Below are positions 15,924 to 24,518 of a stretch of DNA of 64,000 nucleotides, in pieces. This DNA is from Opitutaceae bacterium. GTDB lineage: Bacteria; Verrucomicrobiota; Verrucomicrobiia; Opitutales; Opitutaceae. The DNA is taken from assembly GCA_027490995.1 (NCBI GenBank), contig JAIXWY010000011.1, positions 1,054,001 through 1,118,000 of the forward strand, written 5' to 3'. A model generated the notes under the pieces. That model made no database searches and was not told the origin of the DNA. It was given only the letters and a program-made list of their open reading frames with translations. A program made the position numbers and the translations under genes. Numbering within the stretch: the stretch's first letter is position 1; every line of letters begins with the position of its first letter.

Positions 15924-16898
15924 GTGCCGCACGTCCTCATCACTGACTCTGGATTTCCCCATCTCGACGCCGAACGCGCCATCCTTGCCGACGCGGGCGC
16001 GACCGTCAGCGCCGCCCAATGCCGGACCGCCGAGGAGGTGATCCTCGCCGGCGCGGCGGCCGACATCATGATCGTCCAATGGGCTCCGATCACGCGTGCA
16101 GTCATTGCCGCGCTCCCGCGGCTCCGTCTGATCGTGCGTTACGGGATCGGAGTCGACAACGTGGACCTCGCCGCCGCCGGGGAGCACGGCATCCCCGTCT
16201 GCAACGTGCCGGACTACTGCCTCGACGAAGTCGCGGATCACACGCTGGCACTCGCCCTCGCCCTGTCGCGCCAGTTGCCGCAGACCGACGCCACGGTACG
16301 GACCGGGACGTGGAAGATCACCCCTCCGGCGCCGGCGCCGGCGTTGCGTGGGCGTGTCTTCGCCACCGCCGGATTCGGGCGCATTGCCCGCGCGGTGCTC
16401 TCCCGCGCGGCGGCCTTTGGCTGCACGACCGCCGCGTACGATCCCTTCGTGCCCGCCGAGGCCTTCGCCGCCGCCGGCGTGCGCGCGCTGACCGCCGACG
16501 AGCTCTTCGCGCATGCCGGGATTCTCAGCCTCCATCTCCCGCTCGGCGAGTCGACGCGCCACTTCGTGAACGCGCGAACCCTCGCGCTCCTTCGACCCGA
16601 CGCGATCCTCGTCAACACCGCCCGCGGCGCCCTGATCGATACGGTGGCGCTCGCCGCCGCGCTTGATGCCGGCACGCTGGCCGGCGCGGGACTCGACGTC
16701 TTCGAGCAGGAGCCTCTGGCGGCGGACCATCCGCTACGCCGCAGCCGGAACACCCTTCTCACTTCGCACACCGCGTGGTACAGCACCGCGAGTATCCCCG
16801 CTCTGCAGCAACGCGCGGCCGAAACGGCGGCGCTGGCGGTACGCGGCCTCCCCCTCCGACACGTCGTCAACAGCACCCTGCTTCGCTCTCATTCCTGA
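15924..16898 (+). CDS. D-2-hydroxyacid dehydrogenase family (C-terminal-binding-protein-like)
   Basis: A 324-residue NAD-dependent dehydrogenase. VRYGIGVDNVDL, the nucleotide loop AGFGRIA, catalytic Arg in NTARGALID, Glu in FEQEPL and His in SHTAWYS are all present. GTG start at 15924, eleven bases after the alcohol dehydrogenase. The nucleotide-binding segment reads RGRVFATAGFGRIAR, slightly different from the usual GxGxxG context. It interconverts a 2-hydroxy acid and a 2-oxo acid and would act after the alcohol dehydrogenase in a sugar-acid type pathway. Confidence 0.88.
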   Translation: MPHVLITDSGFPHLDAERAILADAGATVSAAQCRTAEEVILAGAAADIMIVQWAPITRAVIAALPRLRLIVRYGIGVDNVDLAAAGEHGIPVCNVPDYCLDEVADHTLALALALSRQLPQTDATVRTGTWKITPPAPAPALRGRVFATAGFGRIARAVLSRAAAFGCTTAAYDPFVPAEAFAAAGVRALTADELFAHAGILSLHLPLGESTRHFVNARTLALLRPDAILVNTARGALIDTVALAAALDAGTLAGAGLDVFEQEPLAADHPLRRSRNTLLTSHTAWYSTASIPALQQRAAETAALAVRGLPLRHVVNSTLLRSHS

Positions 16899-16903
16899 TC
16901 CCC

Positions 16904-17536
16904 ATGCGCCTCATCGACCTCTCCCACCCGCTCGTTCACGGCCAGGACAATTTCCCCAGCGACCCGAAGCTGAGCATCATCCCACACGGCAACACGGCGA
17001 CCCTGCGCTACAACATGACCCAGGTGAGCATGGCCACGCATCAAGGGACGCACCTCGACGCGATGTACCACTTTCTCGATGACGGGAAAACAATCGACCA
17101 GATGCCACTCGACTGGTTCTACGGCGATGCCGTGCTACTCCGGATTCCCAAGGCCCCACGCGAGGAGATCACCGCGGCGGACTTCAGTCGTTACGAGGCG
17201 CTGCTCCAACCCGGCGCCAAGGTCATCTATGAAACCGGCTGGCACCGCCGCTTCGGCACCCCAGGTTATTTCTCCGACTTTCCAAGCCTGACCCAAGAGG
17301 CCGCGCGCTACTTGGTTTCGCGAAAGATTCGTCTCCTTGGAATGGATACCCCAACCCCGGGACGCGACTGGTACGAGGTGCACCACATTCTGCTGGCCCG
17401 AGACGCGGAGGTGGTGGTCGTCGAGGGACTGACAAACCTCGATCAAGTGCCCGAGCGCTTCACGTTCAGTGGCTTTCCCCTGAACTTCAAGGGGCGTGAC
17501 GGATCGCCGATCCGCGCGGTCGCGATCGTTCCGTGA
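16904..17536 (+). CDS. Cyclase family protein (kynurenine-formamidase-like hydrolase)
   Basis: A 210-residue metal-dependent hydrolase. HQGTHLDAMYH is the metal-binding HxGTHxDxxxH signature, and the N-terminal IDLSHPL and later GMDTPTPGRD segments are also family features. Relatives hydrolyse formamides, lactones or isatin. The ATG at 16904 follows the dehydrogenase by five bases; the longer reading from 16775 lies inside the upstream gene. It overlaps the next gene by four bases (GTGA). Confidence 0.88.
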   Translation: MRLIDLSHPLVHGQDNFPSDPKLSIIPHGNTATLRYNMTQVSMATHQGTHLDAMYHFLDDGKTIDQMPLDWFYGDAVLLRIPKAPREEITAADFSRYEALLQPGAKVIYETGWHRRFGTPGYFSDFPSLTQEAARYLVSRKIRLLGMDTPTPGRDWYEVHHILLARDAEVVVVEGLTNLDQVPERFTFSGFPLNFKGRDGSPIRAVAIVP

Positions 17537-18837
17537 TCCCTCCGGCACCGACGCTGCGAGCGGCGTGGCCCGTATGGCTGCGCATCGGCCTACTCGGCTT
17601 CGGTGGGCCAGCCGGACAGATCGCTTTGATGCACCGGGAGCTCGTGGAGCGGCGTGGTTGGATCGACCAGCGCCGCTTCCTTGAAGCCCTGAATGTCTGC
17701 ATGCTGCTGCCGGGGCCCGAGGCACACCAGCTCTCGGTCTACGTCGGCTGGCTGCTCCATCGCACCCGGGGCGCGCTCGTGGCGGGGACTCTCTTCCTGC
17801 TGCCCGGGGCGATGGTGCTCTGGGCACTGAGCTGGCTGTACGTCGCCCACGGCGAGACGCCCGCGGTGGCGGCGGTTTTCGCTGGGCTGCGCCCCGCCGT
17901 GGTGGCCCTAGTCGCCGCAGCTCTCTGGCGCGTCGGACGCACCGCCATCCGCAGCCCGGGTCATGGCCTGCTTGCAGTCACCGCGTTCCTCGCCCTGACG
18001 TTGGGCCGACTCCCCTTTCCCGTCGTCATCGCCGCCGCCGCGCTGATCGGAGCGTGCCTCGGACGCCGCATATCTGGCCGGCGGACCGACGACCCGCTCA
18101 CGGCAGGGCAGAACCTCTCCGGTCCGGCCGCACCTGCGTCCGCGACCTCCGGACGCGGCTATCTTTCCTCCGCGTGGGCCACCGTGGGCACAGCGGCCTC
18201 GTGGATCACACTCTGGCTCGCTCCGTTGGTCGCGCTCAGCTGGTCTCTCGGCCCCGAGCACGTCCTCACCACGCAAGCCCGCTTCTTCTCGCACGTCGCG
18301 CTCGTCACCTTCGGCGGCGCCTACGCCGTCCTACCCTACGTTGCGCACCACGCCGTCGAAGTCCAAGGCTGGGTGACGTCCGGACAGATGCTCGACGGAT
18401 TGGGGCTCGCGGAGACCACGCCGGGGCCCCTGGTGCTGGTGCTCCAGTTTGTCGGATTTCTGGGAGCGTGGGGCAACCCAGCGCCCTTCTCGCCCTTGGT
18501 CGCCGCAACCTTGGGCAGCGCGGTGACCCTCTGGAGCACCTTCGTGCCCAGCTTTCTCTTCATCCTCACACTCGCTCCTCACATGGAGCGCCTGAACCGA
18601 CGGAGCTGGGTGAGCGACGCGCTGGCGGCCGTGACGGCCGCCGTGGTGGGAGTGATTCTCAGCTTGGCGGTCTGGTTTGGTCGCGAAGTAGGCTGGCCGC
18701 AGGGACGGCTCGACGTGTGGGCCATAGCGCTCAGCGTGCTCGCCTGGCTGGCCCTGACCCGCACGCGGATCGGACTCTTGCCTGTTCTGCTGACCTGTGG
18801 ACTGGCTGGGTGGCTACGGCACGTTCTGGGCATCTAG
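17533..18837 (+). CDS. Chromate transporter (ChrA) family protein
   Basis: A 434-residue membrane protein made of two homologous CHR halves. LGFGGPAGQIALMHRE and LPGPEAHQLSVYVGWLLH mark the first half; VTFGGAYAVLPYVAHHAV and AETTPGPLVLVLQFVGF mark the second. The length matches full-size two-domain ChrA. GTG start at 17533 overlaps the cyclase stop. ChrA proteins export chromate, but many homologues sit in catabolic loci, so an organic or inorganic anion of this pathway may be the real substrate. Confidence 0.88.
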   Translation: MIPPAPTLRAAWPVWLRIGLLGFGGPAGQIALMHRELVERRGWIDQRRFLEALNVCMLLPGPEAHQLSVYVGWLLHRTRGALVAGTLFLLPGAMVLWALSWLYVAHGETPAVAAVFAGLRPAVVALVAAALWRVGRTAIRSPGHGLLAVTAFLALTLGRLPFPVVIAAAALIGACLGRRISGRRTDDPLTAGQNLSGPAAPASATSGRGYLSSAWATVGTAASWITLWLAPLVALSWSLGPEHVLTTQARFFSHVALVTFGGAYAVLPYVAHHAVEVQGWVTSGQMLDGLGLAETTPGPLVLVLQFVGFLGAWGNPAPFSPLVAATLGSAVTLWSTFVPSFLFILTLAPHMERLNRRSWVSDALAAVTAAVVGVILSLAVWFGREVGWPQGRLDVWAIALSVLAWLALTRTRIGLLPVLLTCGLAGWLRHVLGI

Positions 18838-18917
18838 CGCTCCGACACGACGTTTTCGCTGGCGACGGGTAACCAGAACGGGAGACGCTGAGCACGTTAC
18901 CTGTCTCCTGCCCCATC

Positions 18918-20420
18918 ATGCCCCTACCCTCCCTCCTGGCCGCCAGCGGCACCAGTAGTTCCTGGCCCTTCGTGACCCTCGCCGTGTGCGTGGTGTTCAT
19001 CATTGTGGCGATTACCCGACTTCGACTCCCGGCATTCCTAGCACTGGTCCTCGCGGCCTTCCTAGCCGGAGTGCTGACGCCAGTATTCCCACCCGCGGCG
19101 ATTGACCGACTTCCTGCCTCGATGCGGACGGATGCCCGAGAGAACTCTTGGGTGGCAGCGGTGGAACTTACCTCCCTGGAGTTCGGAGCAGCAGCGGGAT
19201 CGATCGCGATCTCCATCGGCCTCGCCTCGATCATCGGGCTTTGCCTGATGGAGAGCGGCGCGGCGGACAAAGTCGTGAGGAGATTCCTCGCCGTGGCCGG
19301 CGAGAAACGGGCCGGGATCGCCCTCCTTGGCAGTACGTACCTCCTCTCGATCCCCATCTTTTTTGACACCATGATCATGCTTATGGTGCCGCTCGCCCGA
19401 GCACTGCGACTGCGCACGGGACGCAGCTATCTCCTTTACCTGATGGCCATCTGTTGCGCGGGCGTGGTCACGCACAGCCTGACGGTGCCGCATCCAGGCC
19501 CGCTCGCGATGGTCGATAACCTGCGCGTCGACTCAGGTCTCTCGCTCCTGTGGGGGCTGATTGCGGGGATCATTCCTTGCCTCGCCGGCTATGCGTTCGT
19601 CCGCTGGCTGGACCGACGCATGGACGTCCCGCTCCGCTCCGTGGAAGGATCTTCAGCGCGCGATCTGGAAGCCATCACCTCCCGGCCCGAATCGGACCTG
19701 CCCTCGTTCCTGTGGAGCTCTGCTCCGATCCTGCTCCCGATCCTCCTGATCGGTCTCGGTTCCCTGGCCAAGGCTGCGGCGGGCTGGCCGGCGGTGGTCG
19801 CTGCTCTCGGCGGCAGCGAAACCTACGCCGGTGTGAGCAGCGTCCTCGTGACCCTAGGAAACAAGAATTTTGCGCTCCTCATCGGCGCCGCGATCGCGCT
19901 GTGGGTACTCGTGCGCCAGCGCCGTATACCGTGGCGCGACCTCGGTGGAATGCTGGAGTCTCCGCTGGCCACGGGAGCCGTGATCATTCTGATCACCGCT
20001 GCCGGCGGTGCCTTCGGCGGCATGCTCCGGCACGCCGGCGTCGGCGACGCAATCAAGGGCATCGCGGTGCAGTACAGCCTAGATGTCGTCCTGCTCGGCT
20101 GGGTCACGGCCTTCGTGATTCGGGTGGCCCAAGGTTCTGCCACCGTCGCCATGCTGACCGCCTCCTCCATTCTGTGGCCGTTGATGGACCCGGCGACCGG
20201 CGCGTCCCTTCCTTATCACCCGATGTACGTTTTTCTCTCGATCGGTTTCGGCGCCTTCGCCTGCTCGTGGATGAATGACAGCGGCTTCTGGGTCGTGAGT
20301 AAGCTCGGCGGCCTCACCGAGCAGGAGACCCTGCGGAGCTTTACCGTCCTTCTCACGGTCATGTCCGTGGTCGGGCTGATCGTCGTCTGGATCGCCTCGC
20401 GGCTCCTGCCGCTCCTCTAG
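18918..20420 (+). CDS. GntP family permease
   Basis: A 500-residue permease with about 12-14 hydrophobic segments, related to the gluconate:proton symporter family (GntP/DsdX). SIPIFFDTMIMLMVPLA and THSLTVPHPGPLAMVD are family hallmarks, as is the C-terminal GFGAFACSWMNDSGFWVV segment. These carriers take up gluconate, other aldonates or D-serine. It lies 80 bases after ChrA and converges on a gluconate-dehydrogenase-3-type gene, supporting a sugar-acid theme. The N-terminal leader differs from Escherichia coli GntP. Confidence 0.88.
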   Translation: MPLPSLLAASGTSSSWPFVTLAVCVVFIIVAITRLRLPAFLALVLAAFLAGVLTPVFPPAAIDRLPASMRTDARENSWVAAVELTSLEFGAAAGSIAISIGLASIIGLCLMESGAADKVVRRFLAVAGEKRAGIALLGSTYLLSIPIFFDTMIMLMVPLARALRLRTGRSYLLYLMAICCAGVVTHSLTVPHPGPLAMVDNLRVDSGLSLLWGLIAGIIPCLAGYAFVRWLDRRMDVPLRSVEGSSARDLEAITSRPESDLPSFLWSSAPILLPILLIGLGSLAKAAAGWPAVVAALGGSETYAGVSSVLVTLGNKNFALLIGAAIALWVLVRQRRIPWRDLGGMLESPLATGAVIILITAAGGAFGGMLRHAGVGDAIKGIAVQYSLDVVLLGWVTAFVIRVAQGSATVAMLTASSILWPLMDPATGASLPYHPMYVFLSIGFGAFACSWMNDSGFWVVSKLGGLTEQETLRSFTVLLTVMSVVGLIVVWIASRLLPLL

Positions 20421-20430
20421 CCGCCGTGTC

Positions 20431-20449
20431 GGACGCGCTCAGCGCGTCC
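20431..20449. terminator. Possible bidirectional terminator hairpin
   Basis: GGACGCGC-TCA-GCGCGTCC forms an 8-bp stem with a 3-base loop between two convergent genes and includes the stop codon of the leftward one. No clear T-tract follows on either strand, so terminator activity is uncertain. Confidence 0.35.
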
Positions 20450-21029
20450 AATTCACGTTACCCACCTCGGAAATCGGGATGCAGGCGTCGAAGCGGCCAG
20501 GAACGGGATCGTAGTGCAGGACCGTCTTGCCGACGAGTTCGGAGGTGAAGTAGCCGACGATCGTCGCCTCGCGCACGAGGGAATAGAACGTGGTGCCACG
20601 ACCGACGGACGCCTCGGCCAGAGCGCTGAGGACGGCATCCTGTTGCTCTGGACGGAGCCGAACGAAGGAGGCCCCGGCGCGGGACTGGCTCAGGGCTTCG
20701 AGTTCGGGGATTCCATCGCGAAAGAGGTTGCGTTCGCGATCGGTGAAGTAGGCATTCACCATGCGCTCGATGAATGCCGGTACGCCGGCGTCGAGTGCGC
20801 CGGGAGTATCCGTCCGCGGGAGCAAACGCTCCGCGACGGCGGCCACGAGGGCTCGCTCCGCATCGCCGAAAAGACCCTTCATCGCGGGCGCTGCACCCGT
20901 CGGCGCAGCCCCGGCTACGGCGGCAAGGATCGAAGGCGTAAACGCAGCGCCGAGGAGCAGCGAAGCGCGCCGCAGCGCCTCGCGACGCGTCAGCGAATCA
21001 ACCGGGGCGGAGATCGGGGAGAACGTCAT
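20439..21029 (-). CDS. Gluconate 2-dehydrogenase subunit 3 family protein
   Basis: A 196-residue exported small subunit. The N-terminus (TRREALRRASLLLGAAF) resembles a Tat signal with twin Arg and a hydrophobic stretch to about residue 45. The mature part has LVAAVAERLLPRTDTPGALDAGVPAFIERM, the usual start of this family. It is downstream of and 12 bases from the GMC oxidoreductase, the usual pairing; the small subunit helps fold and export the flavoprotein. No cytochrome subunit gene follows. Confidence 0.88.
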   Translation of the reverse strand: MTFSPISAPVDSLTRREALRRASLLLGAAFTPSILAAVAGAAPTGAAPAMKGLFGDAERALVAAVAERLLPRTDTPGALDAGVPAFIERMVNAYFTDRERNLFRDGIPELEALSQSRAGASFVRLRPEQQDAVLSALAEASVGRGTTFYSLVREATIVGYFTSELVGKTVLHYDPVPGRFDACIPISEVGNVNWTR

Positions 21030-21041
21030 GGGGAGGGCGGC

Positions 21042-22748
21042 TCAGAGGTGCAGCTTCTTCATCTCCGACACCGCGTGGTCACAGGCACGCGCAGTCAGCG
21101 CCATATAGGTCAGCGAAGGATTCACGCAGGAATTCGACGTCATGCACGCACCATCCGTGACGAACACATTCGGGGCGGCGTGCACCTGGTTCCACTTGTT
21201 TAGGACCGACGTCTTGGGATCGCGGCCCATCCGCGCCGTTCCCATCTCATGAATGCAGAGACCGGGGTTACTGACGTCGTCGAAGGCACGCACCTCCTTC
21301 AAGCCAGCCGCCTCCAGCATTTCCACCGCGGACTGCTTCATATCCCGCCGCATCGCGTACTCATTCTCTTTCCATTCGCAGTGGAACGTGACGGTGGGCA
21401 ATCCCCACTTATCGCGAACCTCGCGGTTCAGGTACAGACGGTTGGAGTGGTACGGCAGGCACTCGCCCCACGCGCCCATCCCAAAACGCCACGGGCCCGG
21501 CGCGATCATGTCAGCCTTGAAAGAGGCTCCGAAACGGCGGAACTCCGCGATGCCGCGACCCCAGTCGGTACGCGAGGCACTTCCCTGATAGCCGAAACCA
21601 CGAAGGTAGTCTTTGCGCGCCGAGGCTTGGTCGAGGTTGCGAAAGCGCGGGATGTAGATGCCGTTCGGCCGCTGCCCACGGTAGTAGCGGTCAGCGAACT
21701 GGTCGGACACGCCCGAGGCTCCCACCTTGAAGTGGTGGTCCATCAGATTGTGCCCGAGTTCCCCGCTGTCGTTACCGAAACCATTCGGGAAACGGTCGGA
21801 GACCGAATTCAGAAGGATGAAGGTGGAGGCGACCGCCGACGCGCAGGAGAAGATGATTCGGGCGTAGTATTCAATGACCGCGCCCGTCTCGGCATCCACA
21901 ATCCGAACGCCGCGCGCCCGCCCGCGCTCCTGGTCATAGATCAGCTCGCTCACGATGGAGAAGGGCCGCAGCGTAAGATTACCGGTCACTTCAGCCGCCG
22001 GCAGCGTGGACGAGTTGCTGCTGAAGTAGGCACCGTAGGGGCAGCCGCGAATGCAGCGATTGCGATTTTGGCAACTCCCTCGGCCCAGGTGCGGCTGCGT
22101 GAGGTTCGCCGTGCGGCCGATGATCATGGGGCGACCGCCGAAGGAGCGAGCGATCCGGTCGCGCACGTCGCGCTCCAGGCAGTTCATCTCCATCGGCGGC
22201 AGGAACTCGCCGTCAGGCAAATGCGGAAGCCCATCGCGGTTTCCGCTGATCCCGGCGAACCGCTCGACGTAATCATACCACGGCGCAAGATCCGAGTAGC
22301 GGATCGGCCAATCCACTGCGATTCCCTCGCGGGCGTTCGCCTCGAAATCCAACTCGTTGAAACGGTACGACTGACGCCCCCAAAGGAGCGAGCGCCCGCC
22401 GACATGGTAACCGCGCATCCAGTCGAAGGGCTTGTCCTCGCTGTACGGATTCTCGAGGTCGTTGACGAACCAGTGGGCGGACTGGGGATGGGTCGTGTAA
22501 CCCGTGCGCGCCTGCTTGTGCTGCGCGGCCAGCTCGCCCGGCGTCAGCTTGGTGCGGCCGGGGAACTCCCAGCTCTCGGTGAATGCCGTCGGGTAGTCAC
22601 CATGCTTCACGTCCCGCCCCCGCTCAAGTACGAGGGTCTTCAGCCCGCGCTCGCACAGCTCCTTTGCGGCCCATCCACCGCTGATGCCGGATCCAATGAC
22701 AATCGCGTCGTACGTGTGAGTCTGCGTGGCGGCTCCGAGGATATTCAT
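21042..22748 (-). CDS. GMC family flavin oxidoreductase, gluconate-dehydrogenase-type large subunit
   Basis: A 568-residue FAD enzyme. IGSGISGGWAAKEL near residue 16 is the FAD loop, MRGYHVGGRSLLWGRQSYR is the GMC signature region, SCQNRNRCIRGCPYGAY the Cys-rich loop typical of bacterial sorbose/gluconate dehydrogenases, and CIHEMGTARMG and CVNPSLTYMALTARA hold the active-site His and Asn. I use the ATG at 22748, which puts the FAD motif at the usual place; a longer reading adds 38 unconserved residues. With its small subunit it probably oxidises a sugar or polyol in the periplasm. Confidence 0.93.
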   Translation of the reverse strand: MNILGAATQTHTYDAIVIGSGISGGWAAKELCERGLKTLVLERGRDVKHGDYPTAFTESWEFPGRTKLTPGELAAQHKQARTGYTTHPQSAHWFVNDLENPYSEDKPFDWMRGYHVGGRSLLWGRQSYRFNELDFEANAREGIAVDWPIRYSDLAPWYDYVERFAGISGNRDGLPHLPDGEFLPPMEMNCLERDVRDRIARSFGGRPMIIGRTANLTQPHLGRGSCQNRNRCIRGCPYGAYFSSNSSTLPAAEVTGNLTLRPFSIVSELIYDQERGRARGVRIVDAETGAVIEYYARIIFSCASAVASTFILLNSVSDRFPNGFGNDSGELGHNLMDHHFKVGASGVSDQFADRYYRGQRPNGIYIPRFRNLDQASARKDYLRGFGYQGSASRTDWGRGIAEFRRFGASFKADMIAPGPWRFGMGAWGECLPYHSNRLYLNREVRDKWGLPTVTFHCEWKENEYAMRRDMKQSAVEMLEAAGLKEVRAFDDVSNPGLCIHEMGTARMGRDPKTSVLNKWNQVHAAPNVFVTDGACMTSNSCVNPSLTYMALTARACDHAVSEMKKLHL

Positions 22749-22858
22749 GCGGCAATCGGACGTTACGGGGTGAACAAGCGCGGGGGCAAAATGACCTGCC
22801 CAACCGCGGGGCTTCAAACCGAAAACGAAGGACTCTAACCGGTCGAACGACCGCTCAC

Positions 22859-23707
22859 TCAAAAGCCGGACTGCACCTGAGCGAACGCTCGCCCCGTGGT
22901 CGACAGCAACTGTCCCACGTCGTCGATCGAAAGACCGTGATTCTGCATGAATCCCTCTTCCGCGAGCAGCAGCGCTTCCAGCCGCGGCTCCGCTGTCGCC
23001 ACGCTCGGTCCGTCAGAAGGCAGGACACTCCCAGCAAAGTGCAAGGCATCCGCCAACCAGTTGGATTGCGGCAGGCGCTCGGGGTGATCCTGCCCCGCGA
23101 TGGCCTGAACCAGATGCTCCAAGAACTGCCACTTCGCCAGCAGCAGGGCTCCGGCCTGCGAATGCAGGAATCCCACCGTGTTCTGCTCCCAGTCTGAAAA
23201 CGTTACTCCTTCCTCTCGGGGACGCGAATGCTCCACCGCCAGACGATCAATCGCGAGCCGACCGATAAAGCGCAGAAGGCCCGCCGTGTAGGCTTCGTCC
23301 GGATCGCCGCGTCCTGTCCGCTCGGCGACCTCGTACAAGAACAGCCCGTGCATCAGGCTCTCCGCCCAAAACGCATCGCCCGAAACCCCGTAGGCCTTCA
23401 GATCCGTGCCGGTCAGCATCCGTGCCACCGCCACGTTCAGGAGCCGCACCGTCTCGCGGATCCCGATCTTCTGCACGGCATCAACGATCGAACCGACCGG
23501 CGAGCCATGGCGGAAATATGCGGAGTTCGCGCAACGCAAAATCTCGGCCGCCAACGCTGGATCCGAGCCAATCAGCGCCGCCACGCTCCCCACGTCGGAC
23601 ATCGGATCCCGCAAAAGTCGGAGCGCCTTCGCCAGCACCCGAGGAGCAGGGCTAAAACCCTCGATCCGGGCTAACGCCTGCAGAAACTGCGCCTGAGTGG
23701 GTTTCAT
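22859..23707 (-). CDS. HDOD domain protein
   Basis: A 282-residue signalling-type protein with an HDOD domain over about residues 10-215: FSPAPRVLAKALRLLRDP, DPALAAEILRCANSAYF, DAVQKIGIRETVRLLNVAV and YTAGLLRFIGRLAIDRLA are characteristic. HDOD proteins lack the catalytic HD pair and act as regulatory scaffolds in nucleotide signalling or motility. No fused sensor or GGDEF domain is seen. Start ATG 23707; a GTG at 23722 would add five residues. Confidence 0.88.
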   Translation of the reverse strand: MKPTQAQFLQALARIEGFSPAPRVLAKALRLLRDPMSDVGSVAALIGSDPALAAEILRCANSAYFRHGSPVGSIVDAVQKIGIRETVRLLNVAVARMLTGTDLKAYGVSGDAFWAESLMHGLFLYEVAERTGRGDPDEAYTAGLLRFIGRLAIDRLAVEHSRPREEGVTFSDWEQNTVGFLHSQAGALLLAKWQFLEHLVQAIAGQDHPERLPQSNWLADALHFAGSVLPSDGPSVATAEPRLEALLLAEEGFMQNHGLSIDDVGQLLSTTGRAFAQVQSGF

Positions 23708-23813
23708 GAAGGAGATGCGCACACGCTACGCTCCTATCGACACGAGCGCGCACGGATCAACCCGCGGCACAAAAACACCGCAAAATTTGTCCCCGCCCCT
23801 CCCTGCCTACAGC

Positions 23814-24464
23814 CTAGGGCAGGGGCGCAATCCCGAGATCAAACATCCGGGCCGAGTTCTCCATCACGGTCAGCAGCGACGGGACGAAGGTGTCCCAGTC
23901 TTGGGTGCCACCGAACTGGCTATCCCAGGAGACAAAAAGCTGTTTCGGCAAGACGTTGGACGGCTCGATCACGATCCGGATCTCCTTCTCCCAGTCCGCA
24001 ATCTTCACATAACTCAGCGCCGCCGGACGCTCGACTCCGGGCACCACGGCGAACCGCTCGAGGAACGTGTCCGCGGTCTGCGGCTCCTCAAGACGAATGT
24101 GCGCCGAGGCGGAGAAGCTCCGCATCGCGCCCTCCGGCGGGCTCTCTTGCTGCAGGAGTCGCACAAACACGCTTTGGATGATCTCCCAGTCCGCCGCATT
24201 GCGCGCATTCTTCACCCCGACTCGCACCCGATCCGGGGTGCATACGAGGAAGCCATTCTCGCCAAAAAAGTTCGCGAGAATTTCATAACCGTAGAGCTGA
24301 TCCCACGCCTTCATGCGGACTTGATCCGGGCGGAGACGAAAGCCCTCGGGATCGCACAGCCATTCCTGAAACCGACGCGTGTCCGGGTGATCAAAGGGTC
24401 GAGGCCGCCGCAGGGGCGAGTCGATCTGCAGATTGAACACGTGGAATTGAGCCGACGATATCAT
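23814..24464 (-). CDS. Protein of unknown function, 216 residues
   Basis: I do not recognise this protein. It is soluble, without signal peptide or membrane segments, aromatic-rich and mixed alpha/beta by eye (WEKEIRIVIEPSNVLPKQLFV, FSASAHIRLEEPQTADTFLERF). Its overall look resembles sporadically distributed proteins with a TIGR04255-like layout, but the similarity is weak. It lies between the chelatase-like gene (54 bases upstream) and the HDOD gene, all leftward, and may share their transcript. Codon use looks like its neighbours. Confidence 0.6.
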   Translation of the reverse strand: MISSAQFHVFNLQIDSPLRRPRPFDHPDTRRFQEWLCDPEGFRLRPDQVRMKAWDQLYGYEILANFFGENGFLVCTPDRVRVGVKNARNAADWEIIQSVFVRLLQQESPPEGAMRSFSASAHIRLEEPQTADTFLERFAVVPGVERPAALSYVKIADWEKEIRIVIEPSNVLPKQLFVSWDSQFGGTQDWDTFVPSLLTVMENSARMFDLGIAPLP

Positions 24465-24518
24465 CCCTCCATTCGAACCGAATCCTTCACCGACCGGAAG
24501 TGAGAAATCCCGTGCGGA

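Noticed and set aside
21249..22838. 529-codon rightward open frame opposite the GMC gene
   Set aside because: Antisense to a clear flavoprotein; composition is that of a shadow frame and it has no motif.
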